A stretch of 62,755 bases of DNA from a virus: positions 1 through 62,755 of the IMG/VR virus record IMGVR_UViG_3300009408_000004; one strand, 5' to 3'. Under the pieces are notes generated by a model. The model worked only from the letters and a program-made list of their open reading frames with translations. It had not been told where the DNA came from and searched no databases. Position numbers and translations under genes: made by a program. Shown here piece by piece: positions 18,301 to 25,367 of this stretch (position 1 is its first letter; each line of letters opens with the position of its first letter).

Positions 18301-21052
18301 GTAGCCCTCTTAGTGTCTCGCGTACTGCTGCCGTACTGCCAGAGCGAGCTGCTTCAATTCGGCTTCCAGTTGCTCGCCCTTGTGCGATTAGTTCATCTAT
18401 TAGCCTCTCTCGCAAGTCTTCGTCGCTAGCGTTCATCAAATCGCTACGCATACCGGCACGCCGCTCTCGCTCAGCTGCTATGAGCCGAGTGCTAGCTGAT
18501 TTTCCGTCACCCCCAACCGAAGCCAGTTTGCCATCCTCTTGAGTGCTCGTGAACTGGCCATTCTCGTCTGAATGCCACGGGTTGCCTTGAGTGTTGGCGC
18601 TCTTGCTTTTGGCAAGGTCTTTGGTTTTGGGCTTGGGGTTTTTGGAGGGCGAAGTCTTGCCTCCATCAGTGCTGTTGCAGTGAGAACACGCTGCTTGCAA
18701 ATTGCTCCGCCCGTAGAAACTGCCCCCACTATGGGGTGACTGCTTGTGGTTCACCGTTGTTGCCTTGCCAGTGCAGCCTTCATTCTTCATTTGACACTGG
18801 CCATTGCCAGCCAAAACCTTTAGCCGGAGTTGCTGCCACTGGTAAGTCTTGTACCGCTGGTCCCGATCAAACGATGCCTTGGCTAGCCTCCGGCGTAGAT
18901 GAAGGGCCTTGACCCGCCAATACACATTGTTGCTTTTATCAACAGACGTTGATGCAGCTTGTTCTTGGTCGGTCCCATCCAGCACTCTGCCGTCGCCATC
19001 GCCGTCACGAGGTAGCATTGTCTTGTTGGCAAGTGGCCGGACCTGTTTGACACCATTCCACTCAACGTAGGAAGGGAAAGCGCCTTCAGACTTGAGGTAC
19101 TGGTCGAAGTCTCGGCTTCCCCATATCTGTGTAGCAATTTCCCGAAGCTCAATTGGGCTGCGTGACGATGCGACAGCTGTGTCCAGCTCTGAAGCTGAAA
19201 AGCCAGCACTGTGGCGAGCGCCATCAATGCTGACATGAGTGCTTGCGTAGCTACTCCACAACTTGTTGGCCTCGCCGCCACCGTCATCTGGGAACTCGTA
19301 ACCTTGGTGCATCCAAGTGTAAGCCCCGTTCAGCCTGCCGTTAGAAACAGCGTGGACTTGCATTTCTGAGAAACCCGCCCGAGCAAACTGGTCCTCCCAG
19401 TGACGCACTAACGAAGTGCCAATCCCGTGCCCTTGGATGTCAGGGTCCAAGGCAAAGTAGTCCATCTTCACCACGCCGTCTTGTGGGCGCAGCTCTCGAC
19501 TGAATGAGCCAACATCCCGGACAAACCTGCTGCCGTCGTCCATTGTGACCCTGCCGTCCACATAGACGATCGTATGGTGCATCGCCTCAAAGGTCGCAGA
19601 CTCGACAACAGCTTTGATGACTGTGCCATTGGGGGTGGTGATTGTTGCATTGAACAGCTCTTCAGCAACTTGGCGGGCTGTGTGGCTGTTGTAGTTTGAC
19701 AATGGGATGGAGGGGTCGGTGTGGTCAACCAGCACCCCAGCCTTGGTTTCGTACTGTGAAGCCAGAGAACTGTCTACGCTAGGCACAGCGGCCGCAGTAG
19801 CTGGGCTATCCAGAAGGGAGGCATTCAAGCCGCTGCTCCAGTTTACGAGGCCATTCTCCTCGGCATGATACTCATTGGTGCGCTGAGCCAGAGCTTCCCA
19901 GTCCACCCAAGCATCCCCCGGCCAGCCACCGACACGGAACTGCATATACATGCTGTTGAGCTGCTCACCTGATACTGGGCCTCGCAGCTGGAGATGCTCT
20001 TGAATACGGTTGTAAAGCCCAAAGTCATTCTCTAAGAGCAGCTCTACCTCGTGAGTGTCAGCAGCATCAAAGTCGCTGCTGGTTTCATCGTTTTGAGCAC
20101 TTGTAAACTGCCCACTCTCGTCTGAGTGCCACGGGTTGCCTTGCGTGTTGGCACTCTTGCTTTTGGCAAGCTGCTCTTGGTTGGTACCGTCAAGCACTTT
20201 GCCGTCGCCGTCGCCGTCCACTGGCTCACCGTCAAGTGACAAATACCGTGGAGGGATGTCTTGAATCACGATAACCGTGGCTGGGTCCATGCCTGTGCCA
20301 GCGAACTCGTCATACGGATCAAAGTCGGGTTCATCGAACTCCCAAGCAATTCCGCTAAGGGCATCTGCTCGGTTGTAGCCCGGCTCTCGTCTGAGGCTGT
20401 CAATACTGACTGCCCCGTCTGCCAAAGCTCTAGGCAGATCGACCCTTATGACTGTCCCTGACCCTCCAGAGTATGACTCAGCCAGCATGTCATCTGTGGA
20501 GGTGAACACTGCTGGGCCTACGCCACGGTTACCCACTCCACGCGTCTTGTTAGTTCGGGTCAGCCCGTCAGCCCTGATTGAATCAAGGTTGTTAGAGGGA
20601 GTGCCGTGGAAAACGATTGATCGAGCTGTATCTTCCTGCCAACACTTGAAAGCATCAGCCTCTTGGCTTGACGTGTCAAGGTCCCAAGCGAAGTCATAGA
20701 AGCTGCCTTCCTGAGTGACCTCGGTTTCCCCACCACCATCACCATTGAGCAGCAGGTATGCGCCCCCGTCGGCTGTAGACGCCACCACTGCCCCACTCTC
20801 AAGAAGCGGCTTGCTATCCGGTACGAACAGGCCATAACGCTCCACGATCTCGTCAGGCGTAGCGTCAGTGTACCCAGCCTCTACCAGCGCCTCCAGTGTG
20901 TCTGGGAGACTGCTGCCTGAGTCAGCACTTGTGAAGCGACCTGTCTCATCGTGATGCCATGGGTTGCCTTGGGTGTTGGCGCTCTTGCTCTTGGCAAGCC
21001 TCTCCTCAACCGCAGCCGCCTTAGCGGCCCAGTAAGAGCGGCTGTTAAGCAT
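15338..21052 (-). CDS. Giant effector-like polyprotein: ART-like, GNAT, HNH, GNAT, ART-like modules
   Basis: A protein of about 1904 residues from ATG 21052, whose start overlaps the previous stop as TGATG; ATG 21073 and GTG 21127 are alternative starts. Modules in order: a PARP/Tpt1-like ART (FHGT at about residue 149, VFTS near 184); GNAT acetyltransferase with QGHGIGTSLV near 542; HNH nuclease with CQMKNEGC, VNHKQ near 768 and CSHC near 790; a helical region; a second GNAT with QRKGLGSSLV near 1280; a possible ART-like module (VYRMMAEAEY, near 1600); and an unrecognised C-terminal domain (HLGGWVDTDTNTVYLDAS). Modules are joined by DGDGDG loops (three), YWxxK...RLAK helices and HDExGRF motifs (five). 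The two GNAT modules are paralogs sharing SLVRHWEDQFARAG. I infer a virion-carried effector precursor; enzyme activities are predicted from motifs only. Confidence 0.85.
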   Translation of the reverse strand: MLNSRSYWAAKAAAVEERLAKSKSANTQGNPWHHDETGRFTSADSGSSLPDTLEALVEAGYTDATPDEIVERYGLFVPDSKPLLESGAVVASTADGGAYLLLNGDGGGETEVTQEGSFYDFAWDLDTSSQEADAFKCWQEDTARSIVFHGTPSNNLDSIRADGLTRTNKTRGVGNRGVGPAVFTSTDDMLAESYSGGSGTVIRVDLPRALADGAVSIDSLRREPGYNRADALSGIAWEFDEPDFDPYDEFAGTGMDPATVIVIQDIPPRYLSLDGEPVDGDGDGKVLDGTNQEQLAKSKSANTQGNPWHSDESGQFTSAQNDETSSDFDAADTHEVELLLENDFGLYNRIQEHLQLRGPVSGEQLNSMYMQFRVGGWPGDAWVDWEALAQRTNEYHAEENGLVNWSSGLNASLLDSPATAAAVPSVDSSLASQYETKAGVLVDHTDPSIPLSNYNSHTARQVAEELFNATITTPNGTVIKAVVESATFEAMHHTIVYVDGRVTMDDGSRFVRDVGSFSRELRPQDGVVKMDYFALDPDIQGHGIGTSLVRHWEDQFARAGFSEMQVHAVSNGRLNGAYTWMHQGYEFPDDGGGEANKLWSSYASTHVSIDGARHSAGFSASELDTAVASSRSPIELREIATQIWGSRDFDQYLKSEGAFPSYVEWNGVKQVRPLANKTMLPRDGDGDGRVLDGTDQEQAASTSVDKSNNVYWRVKALHLRRRLAKASFDRDQRYKTYQWQQLRLKVLAGNGQCQMKNEGCTGKATTVNHKQSPHSGGSFYGRSNLQAACSHCNSTDGGKTSPSKNPKPKTKDLAKSKSANTQGNPWHSDENGQFTSTQEDGKLASVGGDGKSASTRLIAAERERRAGMRSDLMNASDEDLRERLIDELIAQGRATGSRIEAARSGSTAAVRETLRGLLNEKMDRNFSDSMAEVEAKANFNTISDYLMQTDGLDAAEVQARITSQTRDWGGPPRYSTPEAYLASWARAINSADLSDNSDARDGRLAPTNAELDSNSGSLDQAIVQVADFDAQLARLARALDASSTVQPPSGLTSSSPPSYAENAITYALDAADDAGSTNSHDRHKWRSVIAAVRGDENLSGHDMKQLAADAGVTGYGLDDHDVQSTVNWDRVASTVRSPDFNFDDAAHAAAQSAASAKQWRSLSDGLELVSQTVYETKGGTLVDRSAPTIMAGEVTQANSEQAAMELFNATIVTPQGDIVRASVTNASHSSFNGATRVVGQIHVIDGTTGDKEYAGRFSRELRPHNSSVYMSLFTLESAFQRKGLGSSLVRHWEDQFARAGYKTMEVSATSNAYMNGAYTWMKQGYDFSNNHDALGLWASYTSYHHKTTPKLKSGTQPHDLWTRAEVSHAANPVELREIADRVWGSDDFDEFLKQGGNNRSLAWHGTKKVQRVAGKSTPRDGDGDGKIFDGTDKEQQALDLGKSAGTYWQAKAYSVRQRLAKFNSNHDELGRFATADESGVPWNAASEGERRRRNPIYAAWQDILHPDTVADLNPRDAHPENYGPTRTLPNGGHVKGRLLDGKTETHREAGPNGGYQLYDIEHLPKGEKLSDRKLVTGYGLAMVRVEGSERPGKYVYRMMAEAEYQQAQQRGYFQSDQSMNLSDEGTVFSADSTGMFYYPSTGPARIVRFRNDPTIMGGDGYDSYIKTGPSNPPVPIELVDAVSPLLPSRAELDKAKVAKANPYHDELGRFTRAGNAHSIVGLPEKSKGSSGHLAALVHMGGTTFDAKTKTFRDSGYAVAVADSAEAEFSMADWEDHGPQLIERYLKDNAGVLARPAAHLGGWVDTDTNTVYLDASAVMFSSAEAADMSRAADQIAFFDLATFVEWRRDKPGPDGKYYPWLEDEGRLDRSVVGKKAKRGVVYAAVSQLGSAAANRAFADAISASR
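18543..18616 (-). repeat. Linker DNA repeat copy
   Basis: One of several copies encoding AKSKSANTQGNPWHSDENGQ. The core 18575-18616 is nearly identical in DNA to the copies at 20097, 20923, 27480, 29218 and 31265. It joins the HNH module to the following helical module. Confidence 0.85.
20097..20170 (-). repeat. Linker DNA repeat copy
   Basis: Copy of the AKSKSANTQGNPWHSDESGQ linker between the first ART-like module and the first GNAT region. A DGDGDG-encoding stretch follows directly on its 5' side (20171-20225). Confidence 0.85.
20923..20998 (-). repeat. Linker DNA repeat copy
   Basis: N-terminal copy of the linker in the 1904-residue protein, encoding AKSKSANTQGNPWHHDETGR. It precedes the first module, so the motif is not only an inter-domain spacer. 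Confidence 0.85.
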
Positions 21053-23970
21053 CACCGCGTTGCTGGCCACCATGGCACCCTTGGACCTCTCCGGCTCGCT
21101 GTAGAGCCTCCCAACACACCTCCGCACCCAATACAGTTCGGGGTTGCGCTTTTGTCCACTGGCCCGCTAGCGCTCTTTGGGGCTATGCCAAAAGAGGCAG
21201 CCCAAGCATTGGCCTCGTGGAGCACTGCTGTGATCGGCATATCCACCACCACGACTTCCATAGTTAAGTCTCCCAGCGAGCCACTGTTGGCATCTCTGCC
21301 TACTTGTGATGCCCAACGGTGGTGGCCATCAATCACGTAGCCGTCACGGCTCACAAAGATTGCTTCACCAGCTGGGTCAAAAGTCTTGCTGCTCATCATG
21401 CCAGCGACCTTCGCCCCGACCAGCTCATTCTGGCTGGCCTTTAGTGACGATGCTTTCACTGTGCGTCTGGTAGACGACACCTCCATCGCTTTCAGGTGCT
21501 CAGTGAACGCTGCTCGGCCATCAACTTCGCCCTTCTTTGACTTGGGCAGCTTGTCTGCCTTCGACCCCTTCACTGGCATCCCACCCAGCTGAGGCATGTC
21601 AGCTCGCTTGACGCCCTTTGATTCGGCACAGAACAGCGAAGTCCCTTTGACTGTCACTTTGCACAAGTTGAAGTTTGGGGCTTTGTCACCTTTGGCTGTC
21701 ATGTCCTGCACGACAGCATGGAGCTTCTCCAGCAAAGTGTGGACATCCTTGACTGTCTCTAGCTCAACGTCTTTGCCCTCTGCTATCAAGCGCACAGCCT
21801 CGTCGATATCCTTGGTGCGGATGACCTTTTTGGGGTCATAGCCAGTCAAGCTCTTGCCAGCGTCACCTAAATCTAGCTGAGTTTGCTTGCTTGAGCTTGC
21901 GCCCGTGCCCCTATGGGCTGAGGCCCGGTGCCCATTGCCGCTGCCAGACGAGCCATCTGTGAACTGGCCGTTGGCTTTGTCGTGGTTCCTGTTGTACTTG
22001 GCAACAATAGCTCGCCGCTCTTCCAATGACTGCTTACGTTCAGCCCAGCTCTTGTTCACTTTTCGCTGCTCCTTGTCTGTGCCCTCGTAGATTACCCCAT
22101 CACCGTCAGCATCTCTAGGCTGGGAGAGCGGCTTTCTAACTAGAGGCTTCATGTCAACTGCATCCCGGCCCGAGTAGTGGTCGTTGCTCAAGCGCTGTAT
22201 CGCCTTCGTGCCGTCCCAATGTATCTCATCACCTGCGCTGCCTTTTAGCCACGACTCCCACGCATCACTGGTGAACTCTCGAAGGTGTTGCCCAACATCA
22301 GAGGCATCAATGGTCACTTGGTATGGAAGGCTCAGTGGTGTCTTGCTGATCCCGAACTCGATCTTCACAGCACCGTCAAAATCTTCACTGCCTGAGAACT
22401 CAGGGGCGTTGTACTCAAGATTATGCCCTATATCCAGCGGGTTGTAGCCATACGAACCGGCCTCGTAGATCACTTCTTTGAGGTCGTTTAACGGTTCCTC
22501 TGCTTGAGAATAGGCTTCGTCGGCTATGGTGCTTCCGCCTTCAAACGAGGTGATCGCTCTTGCCAAGCTCTCGCTCAGTTGTTGGTCGTTGCCCACATTG
22601 GTTTGCCCAGCAGATGCAAGCTGCTCGCGAGCAACCTCTGTGATGTTTGCGTGAACCGCCGCACTACCATCAGCCGATGTGGTGAAGAAGTAGTCATCAA
22701 GCGCCGCTTCTAGTTTGACTCTGTACGCCATGTGGAAGCTATCTAGATCAGACTCAGGAATATAGTCTTGCACTAACCCCTCTGGGTAGTCAGCGTCGTA
22801 GCCATAGGTTGCCCACGTATAGGCACCGTTCATGTAGCGGCCTGTTGTAGCACTGACTTCCATCTGCTCATACCCGGCTGCGCCTAGCTGATCTTCCCAG
22901 TGGCGCATGAGGGTGGTACCAACCCCCTGCCCTTGGATAGATTTGTCCAGCTTGAAAAGCGAGTTGGAAACTGTTAGAGGCTCCTGAATGCTGTCAAGCC
23001 CACGCTCAAACACACCCTTCTTCACCCCGTCAACCATGACGATACCTGTCACGCCGTAATTGTCGGCTCGTTGGACTTCGGCCACTATTTTAGTGCCGTC
23101 GTCAGCCACTAGCCCTACATCAAAAATGGCCTTGCCTTGCTCGAAGCGGCTGCGTTTCCGCATATCCGCCCAGCTGCCAGCTATAGCTTCTGGCTGGGCG
23201 AAATCAACAACTTGGTACGGTCCCGACCTGTACCCTTTTGGCCCGCCGCTACTAGTGAGGTACACCAACGGAGTGTCGTCTTCGCTCCCGAGTAGCCCTA
23301 GCTGGACAGCCCCGGTGGTATTGCCGTCAGCACTCGTGAAGCGCCCAATATCATCGTGGTATGGGTTGCCACTGCCAGCAGCCTTGCTTACTGGGCCTAC
23401 CCACTCAAGTTCATATACGGGCCACTCACCGCCCCAGCCGCTAAAGTAGTCGTACTTGTCTGTAACGACAAAGGTACCACCTGTGATGCCTTCATCATCT
23501 CCAGACCAAGTGCTGCCATCAATATATGGCGAGCTAGCTGCAATGTGCAGAACTGCCCCTTTCTGGCGGTCCGGGTTAAACCCGCCAGCATAATCGTTAG
23601 CAAGAGCTTCGTTTGGTGTCACCGCAATTAGTGGAAACGATTGTTTACTCCCAACGCTCCAATTTGGGTCGTGTGTCAGCCCACGGTACAAAGGTGCAGG
23701 TGTTTTAGGCGACCTGCTAAGCATCTCTTGTAGCAGCTGTGAATCTTCGGTTGCTTCAGTGCTAGCGTTCGAGCGGCCCAGAGCGGCTGCCCGCACCTTC
23801 TCTGCCCAAGCCATTGTCGGGCCTTCAGAGTAGCCAGTCCAGCGAGCCAGAGCATCTTCTTGCTTGTCAGCCTTTGATGGGCCACTCGTGAAGCGCCCAA
23901 TATCATCGTGGTATGGGTTGCCACTGCCAGCAGCCTTGCGCAGCTCCAACCACTTGCGGACATGCTCCAT
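21052..23970 (-). CDS. Effector-like polyprotein: ART, GNAT, ParB-like modules
   Basis: The 972-residue protein begins EHVRKWLELRKAAGSGNPYH, i.e. with the HDxxGRF linker. Module one (residues 25-195) is an R-S-E-type ADP-ribosyltransferase: LYRG with Arg near 96 and an E-L-E triad at 187-189. A second identical linker follows. Module two (about 215-600) contains a GNAT fold with QGQGVGTTLMRHWEDQ near 345. A DADGDG loop near 622 and a RNHDKANGQF linker lead to module three (about 680-960), which ends in a ParB/sulfiredoxin-like domain with FVSRDGYVIDGHHRWAS near 880. The GNAT region shares the MRHWEDQ and MNGAYTW motifs with those in the neighbouring polyprotein. The substrate of none of these domains is known. 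The C-terminal 35 residues (CIGCGGVLGG...) are unusual and may reflect a frame change before the next gene. Confidence 0.85.
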   Translation of the reverse strand: MEHVRKWLELRKAAGSGNPYHDDIGRFTSGPSKADKQEDALARWTGYSEGPTMAWAEKVRAAALGRSNASTEATEDSQLLQEMLSRSPKTPAPLYRGLTHDPNWSVGSKQSFPLIAVTPNEALANDYAGGFNPDRQKGAVLHIAASSPYIDGSTWSGDDEGITGGTFVVTDKYDYFSGWGGEWPVYELEWVGPVSKAAGSGNPYHDDIGRFTSADGNTTGAVQLGLLGSEDDTPLVYLTSSGGPKGYRSGPYQVVDFAQPEAIAGSWADMRKRSRFEQGKAIFDVGLVADDGTKIVAEVQRADNYGVTGIVMVDGVKKGVFERGLDSIQEPLTVSNSLFKLDKSIQGQGVGTTLMRHWEDQLGAAGYEQMEVSATTGRYMNGAYTWATYGYDADYPEGLVQDYIPESDLDSFHMAYRVKLEAALDDYFFTTSADGSAAVHANITEVAREQLASAGQTNVGNDQQLSESLARAITSFEGGSTIADEAYSQAEEPLNDLKEVIYEAGSYGYNPLDIGHNLEYNAPEFSGSEDFDGAVKIEFGISKTPLSLPYQVTIDASDVGQHLREFTSDAWESWLKGSAGDEIHWDGTKAIQRLSNDHYSGRDAVDMKPLVRKPLSQPRDADGDGVIYEGTDKEQRKVNKSWAERKQSLEERRAIVAKYNRNHDKANGQFTDGSSGSGNGHRASAHRGTGASSSKQTQLDLGDAGKSLTGYDPKKVIRTKDIDEAVRLIAEGKDVELETVKDVHTLLEKLHAVVQDMTAKGDKAPNFNLCKVTVKGTSLFCAESKGVKRADMPQLGGMPVKGSKADKLPKSKKGEVDGRAAFTEHLKAMEVSSTRRTVKASSLKASQNELVGAKVAGMMSSKTFDPAGEAIFVSRDGYVIDGHHRWASQVGRDANSGSLGDLTMEVVVVDMPITAVLHEANAWAASFGIAPKSASGPVDKSATPNCIGCGGVLGGSTASRRGPRVPWWPATR
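23331..23386 (-). repeat. 56-bp exact direct repeat, copy 1 (inter-module linker)
   Basis: Exactly identical to 23883-23938, 552 bp away in the same gene. It encodes KAAGSGNPYHDDIGRFTS and flanks the ART module on its C-terminal side. Perfect identity including third codon positions indicates recent duplication or gene conversion. Confidence 0.97.
23883..23938 (-). repeat. 56-bp exact direct repeat, copy 2 (N-terminal linker)
   Basis: Partner of 23331-23386. The two copies enclose a single ART module of about 165 residues. Recombination between them would delete the module cleanly and in frame, because the distance of 552 bp is a multiple of three. Confidence 0.97.
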
Positions 23971-23973
23971 ACG

Positions 23974-24132
23974 TCACGCCTTGGCACGAGCTGCAATAGC
24001 TGCTTTCGCTGCTGCTGAAAAAGATTCACTAACCGCAGGGACATCCTGCTCCAGACCAGCAGGGTCATTGTCCATCCACCAGTCAGAAACTTCCCTGACC
24101 GTCATATTCTCAGGGTGCTTTGGGCCAGCCAT
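23974..24132 (-). CDS. 52-residue protein between protease and effector genes
   Basis: A small gene whose ATG overlaps the protease stop as TGATG and whose stop lies 3 nt before the start of the 972-residue polyprotein. The protein reads MAGPKHPENMTVREVSDWWM at its start and ends in an Ala/Lys-rich helix. I do not recognise it. Tight coupling on both sides supports its reality; it may be a chaperone, inhibitor or spacer of the neighbouring proteins, but nothing in the sequence shows which. Confidence 0.7.
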   Translation of the reverse strand: MAGPKHPENMTVREVSDWWMDNDPAGLEQDVPAVSESFSAAAKAAIAARAKA

Positions 24133-25331
24133 CACTTAGCCTTTTTGGTATTACGCTTACGGCGACGCTTAATCAAGCTAAGTGCCCTTTCAACAGCTGT
24201 ATGTTCATAGCGGAAATTTTCAGCCAGCATCCAATCCATATCAGCTTCGGTAAATTTGTCGGCTTCAGCTGGGTGCTCAGTGAAATAGCTTTCAACAGCA
24301 TGGTTTACAGCATCTTCGTCAACAAGAGATTCATTCCAGCCGTTTCTGCGCAACTTCTCCGGCAAATCCATGTTTATGATCTTGTCAACATGCTTTGATG
24401 GGTCAGCAGAGTGAGGGCCGTTAGCGTTGTAATAGTCACCTCTTCTATGCCGTTTACCATCTCCGCTGAGAATCGAACGCGAAGAACCACCAGACCCATC
24501 AGTGAAGCGCCCGTTGGCTTTATCGTGACTCATGTTGTACTTAGCAAGCGCAACTCGTGCTCGTAGAGCTGCGGTTTTGGCTTGGTAGCTAGAAGGTTTG
24601 GACATAGTAGCTTCTTTTTTGAGTGGTGCTGGGGTGGGTTGGTCAGGGCACACTTCCTGCCACGTCTTGTGCAAAGTGGAGCGAGCCTCTTCAGCTGCCT
24701 TCGGAGACATCTTGGCAGATGACCGTTCAAAGGCCAGCACAGCCATCCCCACAGACCGAGGGGTGGCTTGTTTCTCGATGCTCTCCCACACACGGAAGCG
24801 CCAAGTCGAAGGCTTGCTCAACTCACCGCGGTAAGCATACGCAGCCGCAGGCCACGAAGAGCCAGCGTCTCGCTTGGAAACCTTGTCTATCGAGTACAGC
24901 GCTGGGTCAAGCTCCTGTGCCTGCCGTCGCCCTGTGCCATGCACCGAGAACCCAACGTACCCGCCCTTTTTGACTTCGTTCCAAACCCCTTCATCTGTGA
25001 CCTTGAATCCGATCCACCAACCCACAGGCATAGTGCCGGGGGTGATCCCGAGAGCTTGCTGCTTCTCGACCGAGAACACCATTGATTCCACCAATGTGGC
25101 AACGCCCTTGCGAATGTGCATCTCTCCACCGTCCCGAGAGTGCAGTACGTAGTCGTAAGCTGCCTTCTCCATCTCGGAATCAGAGTCGATGTAGTCGCCT
25201 TGCCGATCGAGCAAGGTGCGCCCGTCGTGGTCAGCGATGACTGATGCCCAGCCAAAGACCAGCTGCTGGTCTGTGTCAACCTTCACGATCTCAGCTGTCG
25301 CCATCTCACCCTCTGCTGTCTCGTTGCTCAT
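24132..25331 (-). CDS. Prohead protease, XkdF / S78_2-like, with HDKANGRF linker
   Basis: Residues 10-160 match the XkdF-type putative phage serine protease pattern: QLVFGWASVIADHDG, GDYIDSDSEMEKAAYDYVL, GGEMHIRKGVATLVESMVF and GWWIGFKVTDEGVWNEVKKG. His in GGEMH and Ser in LVESM are candidate catalytic residues. Such proteases mature the capsid by cutting scaffold and minor head proteins. From about residue 220 the protein has a poorly conserved helical tail, and near residue 265 the motif NMSHDKANGRFTDG, the same linker that divides the neighbouring polyproteins. The usual SLVxxPAN tail is missing and appears at the start of the scaffold gene. Start uncertain: ATG 25331 is used; a TTG at 25349 is also in frame. 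Confidence 0.78.
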   Translation of the reverse strand: MSNETAEGEMATAEIVKVDTDQQLVFGWASVIADHDGRTLLDRQGDYIDSDSEMEKAAYDYVLHSRDGGEMHIRKGVATLVESMVFSVEKQQALGITPGTMPVGWWIGFKVTDEGVWNEVKKGGYVGFSVHGTGRRQAQELDPALYSIDKVSKRDAGSSWPAAAYAYRGELSKPSTWRFRVWESIEKQATPRSVGMAVLAFERSSAKMSPKAAEEARSTLHKTWQEVCPDQPTPAPLKKEATMSKPSSYQAKTAALRARVALAKYNMSHDKANGRFTDGSGGSSRSILSGDGKRHRRGDYYNANGPHSADPSKHVDKIINMDLPEKLRRNGWNESLVDEDAVNHAVESYFTEHPAEADKFTEADMDWMLAENFRYEHTAVERALSLIKRRRKRNTKKAK

Positions 25332-25367
25332 GCAGCCATGATGCCACAAAGCATTGATGAATGCTAC

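Noticed and set aside
15338-21052. Tail fibre or second tape measure
   Set aside because: Size alone could suggest it, but position between protease and scaffold, enzyme motifs and linkers shared with the MuF protein speak against it.
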